Shown: piece after piece, positions 16,709-25,668 of the stretch
Layout of the letters: the number at the start of each line of letters is the position of its first letter
Numbering within the stretch: position 1 is the stretch's first letter
Assembly (NCBI GenBank): GCA_014799475.1
Contig: JAAVHX010000005.1
Span: 1-61,633, forward strand
Origin: Clostridiales bacterium
Lineage (GTDB): Bacteria > Bacillota > Clostridia > Oscillospirales > Oscillospiraceae
Direction of reading: 5' to 3'
DNA length: 61,633 nt
Translations under genes and position numbers: made by a program
Notes under the pieces: generated by a model
What the model was told of the DNA's origin: nothing
Database searches by the model: none
What the model saw: the letters and a program-made list of their open reading frames with translations, nothing else

Positions 16709-18129
16709 AGCTGTTGGTAATTGCCGCAGACGCGGCTTGCCCTGATTACATATTTGGGAAAAAGCACTTGTTTCCAAACCTGTGCAAATTGATCGACAGC
16801 GGAGCGTCCAGTGCTTATTCAGCCTACGTACAAAGAGGATATCGAGGCTCCTACTCGTCAGAACAGAACTGGGCTTCCATTTACACGGGACTGCCACCGG
16901 AGAAGCACGGTATTGGAGCCCATCGCGGCATTCAGGAGACAATGCCGGTCATGAGCTCTTTTCAAGGTCTGCAGCCCCTATGGCAAGTGATAAATGACGC
17001 AGGGTTGACAGTAGGACTGTGGCAGGGCGACTGCTTGGACGATCCCGTACAAGTAAAAGGCTATGTGGTTTCAGGGCGGTATACCCCAATTTTTACGCCG
17101 TCTGAAAATCGAGAGGCTAAGCGAACCATTCAGGTAAGTGACAAGCGGATGGAATCCTATTTGGAAGGGGATCCGCCCCCCAGGCTGTACCCAAGGACTT
17201 TGCGGCAGCAGGGCCTGCGCTTCGAAGATATCCAAGCCAATCCTTCACTAATCTGGCAGGTTGCCAATGAGAAGGAATTTCAACCGATGCTGGATAATTT
17301 TGAGCAGGAGCTTGCGTATTGGTTTGGCGCTATGAGCCGTGTTCAGCGGGAGCAGCCTGTAGATGTGATGTGGTGGTTTACGCCAACAACAGATATTTTG
17401 CCGCATTTTACCCTTTGGTGCGAGGATAATCCGGTACTAATCAAAGCGTATCAGATGCTGGACCAATATTTGGGCGAGTTCATTCGGGAATTTTCCCCCG
17501 AAAATGTGATTTTTCTTTCCGACCACGGGCAGAAAAATTTTCGTGAACAAATCAGATGCTCAAACCAGGAAATTGCCTATGAAGCATTCAAAGCCCACGA
17601 TAAAGTAGTTTGGATGGACAACGGATACCTTGCCTTCGAAGCACTAAATGGAGGGTTGCTTTTTACGGCGCATTCTCTAAACGGGGTGTTTATTGCAAGT
17701 GGGAACCAGATACGCCAAACTGAAGTGACAAATATGCGCACAATAGATATCTATCCAACTTTGCTCGAACTGCTTGGCGTGGAAATACCGGACGGCAGAG
17801 CTGGGTATGTTATGGATATATTCAACAGGCGGGTCAAAAACATCGCAAAACTGGTACAGCCCGGAGCTTTACAGCATCGTCAAGCCGCATTGATCCAAAC
17901 TCATGAGATAAGTGTTATGGATGTGATTTTGAACGAACTGTTCCTTTCTTCAAGGTTCCTGAAAATCACTGTGATTGGGGAGGAAAAGTATGAGGAGATA
18001 TTCCGCAACAACCCACGAGTGACAAATTTTTTACCCTTCGAACAGTTTCACCCTGAATCGTTTGACGAGATATATTGTGGGTTTTATAACGAGACAACCG
18101 GATCGATCAGCCACATCAGAGTCCGATAG
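16705..18129 (+). CDS. Alkaline-phosphatase-superfamily phosphodiesterase
   Basis: 474 residues, ATG overlapping the previous stop. The N-terminal metal site is MKLLVIAADAACPDYI (Asp9); NWASIYTGLPPEKHGI holds the catalytic Ser/Thr and the following His. FLSDHGQKN near residue 272 and FTAHSLNGVFI supply the remaining Asp/His ligands. This is the type I phosphodiesterase/nucleotide pyrophosphatase or sulfatase-like fold. There is no signal peptide, so it is cytoplasmic. It could cleave or transfer a phosphoryl-polyol group, in line with the TagD neighbour, but the substrate is unproven. Confidence 0.75.
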   Translation: MKLLVIAADAACPDYIFGKKHLFPNLCKLIDSGASSAYSAYVQRGYRGSYSSEQNWASIYTGLPPEKHGIGAHRGIQETMPVMSSFQGLQPLWQVINDAGLTVGLWQGDCLDDPVQVKGYVVSGRYTPIFTPSENREAKRTIQVSDKRMESYLEGDPPPRLYPRTLRQQGLRFEDIQANPSLIWQVANEKEFQPMLDNFEQELAYWFGAMSRVQREQPVDVMWWFTPTTDILPHFTLWCEDNPVLIKAYQMLDQYLGEFIREFSPENVIFLSDHGQKNFREQIRCSNQEIAYEAFKAHDKVVWMDNGYLAFEALNGGLLFTAHSLNGVFIASGNQIRQTEVTNMRTIDIYPTLLELLGVEIPDGRAGYVMDIFNRRVKNIAKLVQPGALQHRQAALIQTHEISVMDVILNELFLSSRFLKITVIGEEKYEEIFRNNPRVTNFLPFEQFHPESFDEIYCGFYNETTGSISHIRVR

Positions 18130-18149
18130 TTTTGAGCGAGGAAAATGTC

Positions 18150-19697
18150 ATGTGCGGGATATTGTTTTCAACATTAGCAAATATCACACAAAAACGGTTT
18201 GAATGTGCCCTCGAAAAAATGCGGCACCGCGGACCGGACGTTCCAATGTGCCATATTACCCACGGGAAGGTCCAAATGGGGCACAACCGGCTGCGAATCG
18301 TTGGAATAAATGAGCAAAGCAACCAGCCGTATTTCAGCCATGATAAACGGTATATCATCGTTTACAATGGGGAAGTGTATAACTTTCGAGAACTTGCCGC
18401 GCAATATGCCATACCGCTGGAAACCGGCTGCGACACGGAACTGATTCTGAAATTGAGTATCAAAATAGGGTTTCATCAAGCCGTAGAACAGTTCAATGGT
18501 ATGTTCGCGTATGTCATATTCGACACCATCACAAACAGCTTTTTCGCTGTGCGGGATCGGCTTGGTATCAAACCGCTATATTGGTATCAAAATGGGGCGG
18601 ATGTTATCTTTGCCTCTGAACTCAGTGCAATTCTTTCTCTGCTTGATAAGACGGAAATTGATGAAATTGGCCTGCGTCAATATCGAAAGCTGCGGGCTTT
18701 TTTCAACGGGCATACGCTCTACAAGCAGATTCAAATATTCCCTGCCGGGCATTATTTTGAAAATGGGGAGCTTAAACGTTATTGGGAATTGCCGCAAGGC
18801 GAGCAAGAGCCTCCCAGCGATGAAGAACTTCACAATTTGATCGTCTCGGCTATTCAGTACAGGCAGATTTCGGATGTCCCAGTCGGATGTTATTTATCCG
18901 GCGGTTTGGATTCTACTATTGTTGCCGCAATTGCAGGAGAGCTTCATACTTGGACAGTGGGTTTCCCAGATAAAAACGAATTCCATTACAGTGAACTGGC
19001 GTCAAGAGCATTTGGGACAGAGCACCATGAAATCGTCGTGCAGCAGTCTGATTTCTTTCCTGTTGCCAAAAGAATGATTGAGCATCGGCAGGAGCCACTC
19101 TCTGTCCCCAACGAAGTTTTGTTATACCTAATGACCAAAGAGGTAAAAAAAGAAAATACTGTTGTCTTAAGTGGCGAAGGAGCCGACGAGCTTTTTTTCG
19201 GTTATGATAGAATATTCAGATGGGCCAGCAACACTGCACAATTCGACATTCGGGAATTTTCTCAGCTATACTCCTATGGCACAAACGATGATTTAGAAAT
19301 CGTGGAAAGCGTAGTTGAGCCGTTTTATCAATATGGAAGCCCGCTCAACATACTTGCTGCGTTTTTCCAAATCGCCCATCTCCACGGCTTGCTCCGAAGG
19401 CTGGATAATGCTACCATGATGTGCTCTGTTGAAGCACGGGTGCCTTTTACAGACCACCGTCTGGTGGAACGTCTGGCAGGCTGCCCATACTGGTGGAGAA
19501 TGCCCAACGGGCAGGTGAAAGGGCCGCTGAAGAGGGTATTTCAAGATATCGTTCCGCAGCCAATCATCTGCCGGGAAAAAGTTGGGTTTCCTGTACCCTT
19601 TGTAGTTTATGATGATTGGTTTTCTTTCAATATGCAAACCTTAGGATTGGAGACATTGCATGGGAAGGAAAGTAACAATTTATACGCGGGCTTATAA
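18150..19697 (+). CDS. AsnB-type glutamine amidotransferase
   Basis: 515 residues from ATG 18150, chosen because Cys2 (MCGI) must be the N-terminal nucleophile that splits glutamine. The GATase domain shows RHRGPD, YNGEVYNF and GMFAY; the C-terminal synthetase domain has the PP-loop SGGLDST near residue 250 and SGEGADELFFGY. True AsnB makes asparagine; copies in surface-glycan and flagellin clusters amidate uronic acids or related carboxylates. The downstream GT2 start lies 38 bp inside its 3' end. Role in amidation of the glycan is inferred from context. Confidence 0.88.
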   Translation: MCGILFSTLANITQKRFECALEKMRHRGPDVPMCHITHGKVQMGHNRLRIVGINEQSNQPYFSHDKRYIIVYNGEVYNFRELAAQYAIPLETGCDTELILKLSIKIGFHQAVEQFNGMFAYVIFDTITNSFFAVRDRLGIKPLYWYQNGADVIFASELSAILSLLDKTEIDEIGLRQYRKLRAFFNGHTLYKQIQIFPAGHYFENGELKRYWELPQGEQEPPSDEELHNLIVSAIQYRQISDVPVGCYLSGGLDSTIVAAIAGELHTWTVGFPDKNEFHYSELASRAFGTEHHEIVVQQSDFFPVAKRMIEHRQEPLSVPNEVLLYLMTKEVKKENTVVLSGEGADELFFGYDRIFRWASNTAQFDIREFSQLYSYGTNDDLEIVESVVEPFYQYGSPLNILAAFFQIAHLHGLLRRLDNATMMCSVEARVPFTDHRLVERLAGCPYWWRMPNGQVKGPLKRVFQDIVPQPIICREKVGFPVPFVVYDDWFSFNMQTLGLETLHGKESNNLYAGL

Positions 19698-21201
19698 TAC
19701 CAAGCCCTATTTAAAGCAGTGTATAGAGAGCGTGTTGACGCAAACTTATTCGAATTTTGAATATATTTTGGTGGACAACGGCTGTACTGATGGGAGCAGC
19801 CAAATTATGGCTGACTATGCTGCGGCAGATAAACGGATACACCTCATTCGTTTCGAAGAAAATCGTCGAGTAAGCACACAACAGATACTTCCAAAATTTG
19901 AGATGGGTGATTATTTTACTGTTCTGGATTCGGATGACTGGTGGGAGCCAGATTATCTTGAACGGATGATTAATTTCCTAATAAAAAATGACCTGGATTT
20001 AGCAGTAACTGGAACAATTCAATATCTTGAGGCACACCATATAAGTCAAGTCATGAGGAAATTGGAAAAGCCAACAATCTTGACACAGAAACAATTTGCG
20101 CAATATTATCCCAAGCTTTGGACATTTCCAAGTACAGTGTGGGCTTCCATCATGAAGCTGGATATGTATTTAGACACACCTCTCCCCTGGAAATATTCAT
20201 ATGGGGTCGATACGATGAATATGCTCCAGTACATCAAACAATGCTCCCGCATCGGTATTGATAATTCGGCACTCTATCATTACCGCATTCACCCCAAGAG
20301 TGTCAGCTATCAATACGATCCCACTCGATTTAATTCGAATATCGCCATCTATGAGCATATCAGAGAGTTCTTGGAGCTACACCACACTTTCGACACTCCA
20401 AAACAGGAGTGGCTCAAACAGGTGCATCTCGCCTCCATGTTGGCTACGCTTCAACTGCTGAAGGACGCAAAAGTATCCGAGGATGAAAAAATCGCGGAAT
20501 GTGCCCGCATCGCTGCCCATCCTTTGACTGCTACAGCACTGACAAGCGACTGCGATGAGCGGAAGCAGTGGTTTGCCCTGATGCGCGAAATCGTGTTCCA
20601 TGCGTTGTCCAGCGGAACACTTTCCGACGCAGAAAGCCTGCATACAGTATTCCAAGTTCTTTCACCCCGCAGCTGCGGTGCTGTGCAGTCAGGGAGCCTG
20701 GGACTGTTTGCACAGGAGGCTTCCCTACGGGATGCGCTGCAAGCAGATGACTGGGATAGATTGTCCGCCTTGATCATAGAGCTGATCACGCAAAAGAAGT
20801 ACTCAGAGCAGTACGACTTGGGAGAAATACTCTACGGCATGATTCCAGATAGTTTACCTCTTCATGGAATAGCCGATACACGTTTCTTTCGGGAATACGC
20901 GGAAAACTGTATGCTGATCCTCAAAAGGAATTACGCAGATGCGTTGGAGCAAATGACGGGCCTGCTGTTTGAGCGGCAGAAGCTGTACGACGGTGAACGT
21001 TTCCTTAACATATATTTGACCTTGGCCGCATTGGAAAACCACGTCCCAGCCTTCATATTTGGTAAGCTCCAGCTGGCTAAGCTGTTCCTACGGCAGGACC
21101 GCCGGGAGGAGTGCCGCGCAGTCGTAGACGAATTGGTTGAGATGGGGATAGACAACGATGAGCTGACTGCTTTGCACCAAGAGCTGGAGGGGGCGCAATG
21201 A
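19660..21201 (+). CDS. GT2 glycosyltransferase with long C-terminal helical region
   Basis: 513 residues; the start overlaps the AsnB-like gene by 38 bp. VTIYTRAYNTKPYLKQ, LVDNGCTDGS and the DxD-type site DSDDWW (90-95) define family 2. Residues about 240-513 are helical with repeat-like spacing, comparable to the tail of the 9409 protein. A second flagellin- or glycan-acting transferase. Its stop overlaps the next start by 4 bp. Confidence 0.82.
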   Translation: MGRKVTIYTRAYNTKPYLKQCIESVLTQTYSNFEYILVDNGCTDGSSQIMADYAAADKRIHLIRFEENRRVSTQQILPKFEMGDYFTVLDSDDWWEPDYLERMINFLIKNDLDLAVTGTIQYLEAHHISQVMRKLEKPTILTQKQFAQYYPKLWTFPSTVWASIMKLDMYLDTPLPWKYSYGVDTMNMLQYIKQCSRIGIDNSALYHYRIHPKSVSYQYDPTRFNSNIAIYEHIREFLELHHTFDTPKQEWLKQVHLASMLATLQLLKDAKVSEDEKIAECARIAAHPLTATALTSDCDERKQWFALMREIVFHALSSGTLSDAESLHTVFQVLSPRSCGAVQSGSLGLFAQEASLRDALQADDWDRLSALIIELITQKKYSEQYDLGEILYGMIPDSLPLHGIADTRFFREYAENCMLILKRNYADALEQMTGLLFERQKLYDGERFLNIYLTLAALENHVPAFIFGKLQLAKLFLRQDRREECRAVVDELVEMGIDNDELTALHQELEGAQ

Positions 21202-22307
21202 AAAAAATTCTACTCTATGGCCACGGCGGGGCTTATAACCATGGAGCGGAAGCCATCCTGCGCACCAGCCTGCCTATTTTCCGCGAAATAAATGTCCCTA
21301 TCCTGCTGTCTACTCACTTTCCAGAGCAAGACCGGGAATTCGGGCTGGACAAGCTGGTAGACCGTCTGATTCCAGCGGATCTGTCGCTGGTGCCGGAGGA
21401 AAAATCGGCAGGCAGCTTTGAGGGCAGGGAATGCGCAGCCGCCAAGATTTATCGCGATGCCTTAGCAGAGATCGACAGCGAAACAATCTGTATTGGTGTG
21501 GGCGGTGACAACTACTGTTACCCCAATTGGCATCGGCAGAGTGTATTCCATCGCATTGCGAAGGAACGCGGCGGACAAAGTATCCTGTGGGGCTGTTCCA
21601 TTCAGCCGGAAATGATCGATGAGCGGATGGCAGATATCCTGCGGGGACACGACCACATTTTTGCCAGGGAATCCCTGACAGCAAACACTCTATTGGAACG
21701 AGGGATCAGCCGGGTAACGTTACTGCCTGACCCGGCGTTCCTTCTACCTGTGGAACCAGTCGAACTGCCAAAGGGATTTCAAGGGCGCACTGCCGCTGTT
21801 AACCTCAGCCCACTGATGCTGCGACAGTCAGAACAGCTTTTGAAGCATTTTGTGGAAACAGCCCGTTTCCTATTGACGAAGGTGGACACACTTCTACTTT
21901 TGCCTCATGTTACTATGCCTGTGGACAATGACCAGGAAGCGTTGGACAAAATGGTCGAATATCTTTCGCCGAGTGAGCAGGCTCGCATCTGCCGAGTCTC
22001 TCATGAATTGAATGCAGGCCAACGCAAGTACCTGATCTCCCACTGCGAGCTGCTGGTGTGCTGCCGCACCCACGCCTCTATTGCAGGCTACTCTACCGGA
22101 GTCCCTACAATAGTTGTAGGATATTCGGTCAAGTCTCAAGGGATCGGTGTAGATATAGGAATGGATCACTGGGTATTACCGATAAGCGACAGTAGTCGGC
22201 TGATGCCGTTGACTGCTGCGCTATGGGAGGAACGAAATGCTGTCCGCACGGCGTTGCAAAGGCGGAATGCGATGCCAGCGCCTAAATTTCAGGCAAAATT
22301 TTTCTGA
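21198..22307 (+). CDS. Polysaccharide pyruvyl transferase family protein
   Basis: 369 residues, last gene of the glycan operon. LLYGHGGAYNHGAEAILRT is the N-terminal signature, and CCRTHASIAGYSTGVPTIVV is the C-terminal motif with catalytic His of CsaB-like proteins. They add pyruvyl ketals from PEP to sugars, or act as glycosyltransferase-like partners. Its stop (TTTTTCTGATAA) is embedded in the upstream part of the flagellin sigma-28 promoter region, so the two transcription units abut. Confidence 0.8.
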   Translation: MKKILLYGHGGAYNHGAEAILRTSLPIFREINVPILLSTHFPEQDREFGLDKLVDRLIPADLSLVPEEKSAGSFEGRECAAAKIYRDALAEIDSETICIGVGGDNYCYPNWHRQSVFHRIAKERGGQSILWGCSIQPEMIDERMADILRGHDHIFARESLTANTLLERGISRVTLLPDPAFLLPVEPVELPKGFQGRTAAVNLSPLMLRQSEQLLKHFVETARFLLTKVDTLLLLPHVTMPVDNDQEALDKMVEYLSPSEQARICRVSHELNAGQRKYLISHCELLVCCRTHASIAGYSTGVPTIVVGYSVKSQGIGVDIGMDHWVLPISDSSRLMPLTAALWEERNAVRTALQRRNAMPAPKFQAKFF

Positions 22308-22315
22308 TAAAGGTC

Positions 22316-22342
22316 TAAAGTTTTAAGGACCCAGGCCGATAT
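22316..22342 (+). promoter_or_regulatory. Sigma-28 (SigD/FliA) promoter of flagellin
   Basis: TAAA (22316-22319), 15 bp, GCCGATAT (22335-22342): a near-perfect flagellar sigma promoter. About 225 bp upstream of the flagellin start. Very similar to the site at 9209. Confidence 0.88.
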
Positions 22343-22349
22343 AATAAAA

Positions 22350-22560
22350 CGAAAGCAGTAAAGAAAACGCGGCCAAGTTCCGCGCGGCTTTCAAGAACAG
22401 AAGCAGTATTTGGTTTTCACCCGGTTCCGGGCCGGTTGAAATACATCCCCAGCGCCGGACAAACTGGACGCCCCGGCCAGGTCGCCCAGCGAAGCCGGAA
22501 GCCCTAATGTGCAGCGGCAAAGGAAGGCCAAGGCACACAAAAAAATTTATTAAAAGGAGT
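22350..22560 (+). promoter_or_regulatory. Long GC-rich flagellin 5' leader
   Basis: Between the sigma-28 promoter and the flagellin RBS (AAAGGAG at 22553) lies a leader of over 200 nt with many complementary GC blocks (CCGGTTCCGGG, GCGCCGG/CCGGC, CCCCGG/CCGG). No known riboswitch consensus could be matched by eye. It may control flagellin mRNA stability or translation. The corresponding leader is missing at the ghost copy (9240-9265). Confidence 0.45.
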
Positions 22561-22567
22561 TATTATC

Positions 22568-24316
22568 ATGCGTATTCAGCACAATATTATGGCTATGAAC
22601 GCCTACCGCAACTACACCAACAACGTCTCCGCCATGAAGAAGAACCTGGAGAAGCTCTCCTCCGGCTACAAGATCAACCGCGCCGGTGACGACGCCGCCG
22701 GTCTGGCCATTTCCGAGAAGATGCGCGCCCAGATCACCGGCCTGGAGACCGCTCAGAAGAACGCCAAGGACGGCATCTCCCTGGTGCAGACCGCCGAGGG
22801 CGCCATGACTGAGGTTCACGATATGCTCAACCGTATGGTGGAGCTGGCCACCCAGTCCGCCAACGGCACCTACGACAACGAGACTGACCGCTACCAGCTC
22901 CAGAAGGAGATGGATCAGCTCCGCGCCGAGATCAACCGCATCGCCGACTCCTCCAACTTCAACGGCATCAAGCTGCTGGACGGCTCCATGGAGGACAAGA
23001 TCGCCGTTTCCGCCGAGCAGAACCTCACCGTCACCCACGTTCTGGACGGCAAAGAGGGCGCCAAGGAGACCCTGGGCGAGTTCAAGCTGGACCTGAGCCA
23101 GGCCACCTGGACAAACACCAAGACCAACGCCGCTGCCAATATCACCATGAAGCTTGGCGACGTGGATCTTAAGCTGAACGGCACCAACACTACCCTCGCT
23201 GTTGGCGCAGGCAATACTGTTACCGGCAAAGACGTGGCGGACGCTATTTACGATAACCTGGCTACCACGGGCGAGTGGACGGACAAAGAGGGCAACGAGT
23301 ACACCGTCACCAACGACGGCAACGGCGTGCTGACCTTCACCCAGAAGAAGGGCGCTGACCTCACCGCGGGAACCGCGCTGGATTTCAAGCCTGCCACCGA
23401 TGCCGAGTATACTCCTGGCGCCACTCCGACGCTGGGCATTAAGTACAACCAGGGCAGCGTGCAGGCCATCACCGTCACCAAGAACGGCGCCTCCGCCGGC
23501 GACCGGCTGTATGCCCAGGGCAAGTTCAATCTGACCGCCGACCATGTGAAGGACGGCGGCACCCTGACCATCGGTGACACCACCTATGTGTTCGCCGTGG
23601 GCAAGAACAGCAAGTATGCCGACCAGGCCAACGTCATCGACCTGACCGACCTGACTGCCGACTCCGACGACCTGCTGACCGAGGCCGCCCAGCGCCTGTC
23701 CGCCGTGGCCGAGGGCAACAAGAACTTCTTCGTGGAGACCGACGCCAAGACCGCCACCGTGTACCTCACCGAGAAAGAGGGCGGCGTGGACTACAGCGTG
23801 AACAAGCTGGGCGGCACCGACGGCAAGGGCAAGTATGACAACGGGAACGCCGTCGCTCAGAACAGCGACTGGAACGGCCTGGTGAAGTACGGCTCCATCG
23901 ACGTCGACAAGAGCACCAAGGCCCTGACCCTCCAGATCGGCGACACCGCCGATAGCTACAACCAGCTGAAGGTTTCCATCGGCGACATCCACACCAAGGC
24001 CCTGGGCCTGGACAGCATCTCCATCGCCGACCAGGACAGCGCCGCTGCCGCCGTGGACGCCATCAAGGCCGCCATCAACAAGGTGTCCGACATCCGCGGT
24101 ACTCTGGGCGCCACCCAGAACCGTCTGGACCACACCATCAACAACCTGTCCGTCATGACCGAGAACATCCAGGACGCCGAGTCCACCATCCGCGACGTGG
24201 ACGTGGCCGAGGAAATGATGGCCTACACCAAGAACAACATCCTGATCCAGTCCGCTCAGGCGATGCTGGCCCAGGCCAACCAGGTGCCCCAGGGCGTGCT
24301 GCAGCTCCTGCAGTAA
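22568..24316 (+). CDS. fliC: Flagellin
   Basis: 582 residues. The conserved N-terminal D0/D1 region (MRIQHNIMAMNAYRNY, LSSGYKINRAGDDAAGLAIS) and C-terminal D1/D0 (RGTLGATQNRLDHTINNL, AEEMMAYTKNNILIQSAQAM, QVPQGVLQLLQ) are complete. The middle, about residues 155-460, is a large, Thr/Ser/Lys-rich D2/D3 insert, a likely surface for glycosylation. It is exported by the flagellar type III system and polymerises into the filament. Strong RBS (AAAGGAG). Codon use is highly biased to C-ending codons, as for a highly expressed gene. Flanked by glycan and methylase genes. Confidence 0.97.
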   Translation: MRIQHNIMAMNAYRNYTNNVSAMKKNLEKLSSGYKINRAGDDAAGLAISEKMRAQITGLETAQKNAKDGISLVQTAEGAMTEVHDMLNRMVELATQSANGTYDNETDRYQLQKEMDQLRAEINRIADSSNFNGIKLLDGSMEDKIAVSAEQNLTVTHVLDGKEGAKETLGEFKLDLSQATWTNTKTNAAANITMKLGDVDLKLNGTNTTLAVGAGNTVTGKDVADAIYDNLATTGEWTDKEGNEYTVTNDGNGVLTFTQKKGADLTAGTALDFKPATDAEYTPGATPTLGIKYNQGSVQAITVTKNGASAGDRLYAQGKFNLTADHVKDGGTLTIGDTTYVFAVGKNSKYADQANVIDLTDLTADSDDLLTEAAQRLSAVAEGNKNFFVETDAKTATVYLTEKEGGVDYSVNKLGGTDGKGKYDNGNAVAQNSDWNGLVKYGSIDVDKSTKALTLQIGDTADSYNQLKVSIGDIHTKALGLDSISIADQDSAAAAVDAIKAAINKVSDIRGTLGATQNRLDHTINNLSVMTENIQDAESTIRDVDVAEEMMAYTKNNILIQSAQAMLAQANQVPQGVLQLLQ

Positions 24317-24359
24317 TCTGTACCTGTTGTTTTTGGCACAAACCGCATAGACCCAATCA

Positions 24360-24393
24360 CAGGGGGCGGGCTTTTGGCCCGCCCCCTGTTTTG
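24360..24393 (+). terminator. Flagellin intrinsic terminator
   Basis: CAGGGGGCGGGC (24360-24371), short loop, GCCCGCCCCCTG (24377-24388), then TTTTG. Preceded by GTTGTTTTTGGCACAAACCG, repeated after the second flagellin copy at about 38068. It should end most flagellin transcripts; read-through would feed fliB. Confidence 0.88.
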
Positions 24394-24414
24394 CGAAAGA
24401 AAGGCGGTATCCCC

Positions 24415-25650
24415 ATGGCTGACCAATATCAGACGATCTCAATGGTATTCGACCTGCGTCCCACGTATTACGACAGCTTTCACTGTCTGGCAGCAGACTG
24501 CCGCTATACCTGCTGCAGAGGATGGAAAGTTGCCTTTGACAAAAAGGACTATCTGCGCCTGAAACAGCTGAAATGCTCCCCGGAACTGGACGTCAAGCTG
24601 AAGAACCGTCTGCGGCGCATCAAAAAGAGGCCGTTGGCAGAAAAATTCTATGGGGAGCTTGATATGAGCGGGGGATGCTGTCCTATGCAACGGGAGGATG
24701 GGCTTTGTGCCCTCCAGCTGGAACAGGGCCATGAGACCCTGCCCTATGTGTGCAGAATGTTCCCTCGGATGGAAACCCGTTCGCCTTCGGGCTTTCTGGA
24801 GCGTTCCCCCTCCCCCGCCTGTGAGGGGGTGCTGGAGCTGCTGTGGAACCTGCCGGAGGGAGTGGATTTCGCGTCCGACCTCTTGCCGAAAAAGGAGCGG
24901 AATGGAGTTTTGCAAGTACAGCTTGTCGGGCTGCTTCCTCACTTTCAGGACATCCGCTCCCAGTGCATCGACTTTTTGCAGGATCGGCGTTACACCCTGC
25001 CCCAGCGGATCTTGCTGATGGGGCTGGCGTTGAAGGAACTGGCGGACGGGGAGCAGGATGTCCCCCGTTGGCTGCAGCAGGTCCAAGCCCTGGCGGATGC
25101 CCCGAAAACGGCAAAGGCTTTGCCCATTTTGGGCGGGACGAATAACCTACCGATGTTCCTGAGCAATAACATCGGCACCCTGCGCAGGATATATGACCCG
25201 AATAAACCCAGTGATTTTGTCAATGTCCCGGAGGAGTTGTGCGCCGCCCTTGGATGCCGATATGATGGGGATAACCAGCTTACTGTTACTCTCGCCCCTT
25301 ATCTGAAGGCGCGGGAACGGTATCAGGAACAGTTTGGGGACCGGGAATACTTCATGGAAAACCTGATGGTCGCCCTGTTTTTCCATATGAACATACCGGA
25401 GCCGGACAGCAGAGAGAGACTGTGGGGAAGCTATGTGCAGTTCTGCAACCTGTACTCCTTCTACCGTTTTTTGGCGGTGATGTCCTGCCGGGAAGGGGTA
25501 GAGGACACCAAGGCGGAGCTGTTTCGCTTGGTCGTATACGCCAGCCGGGAGTTGATCCATAACACGTTCCAGCAGGGACAGCTTCGGGACGGTCTGTTTC
25601 AGCATAGCAGCACCACCCTGGCCCATATGGCTATCCTGTTAGAAGGATAA
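24415..25650 (+). CDS. fliB: Flagellin lysine-N-methylase (FliB)
   Basis: 411 residues from ATG 24415 (AAGGCGG 7 nt upstream); the longer TTG frame from 24391 starts within the terminator T run. Cys-rich N-terminus DCRYTCCRGWKVAFDKKDY, then GGCCPMQREDGLCALQ and LPYVCRMFPR: the FliB family, which methylates surface lysines of flagellin with SAM using an Fe-S-type Cys cluster. Its position right after a Lys-rich flagellin supports this. It is 18 bp upstream of a putative transferase gene and likely starts the downstream transcription unit by read-through from sigma-28. Confidence 0.92.
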   Translation: MADQYQTISMVFDLRPTYYDSFHCLAADCRYTCCRGWKVAFDKKDYLRLKQLKCSPELDVKLKNRLRRIKKRPLAEKFYGELDMSGGCCPMQREDGLCALQLEQGHETLPYVCRMFPRMETRSPSGFLERSPSPACEGVLELLWNLPEGVDFASDLLPKKERNGVLQVQLVGLLPHFQDIRSQCIDFLQDRRYTLPQRILLMGLALKELADGEQDVPRWLQQVQALADAPKTAKALPILGGTNNLPMFLSNNIGTLRRIYDPNKPSDFVNVPEELCAALGCRYDGDNQLTVTLAPYLKARERYQEQFGDREYFMENLMVALFFHMNIPEPDSRERLWGSYVQFCNLYSFYRFLAVMSCREGVEDTKAELFRLVVYASRELIHNTFQQGQLRDGLFQHSSTTLAHMAILLEG

Positions 25651-25668
25651 CAGAAAGGAATCAGTTGC

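Noticed and set aside
22350-22560. c-di-GMP riboswitch in the flagellin leader
   Set aside because: The conserved GEMM core and tetraloop-receptor elements could not be found by eye in the leader.
22550-24442. 630-codon open frame antisense to flagellin
   Set aside because: It arises from the biased codons of flagellin (C-ending codons leave few stops in the complementary frame). Its translation is a low-complexity Gly/Val/His/Leu string with no domain.
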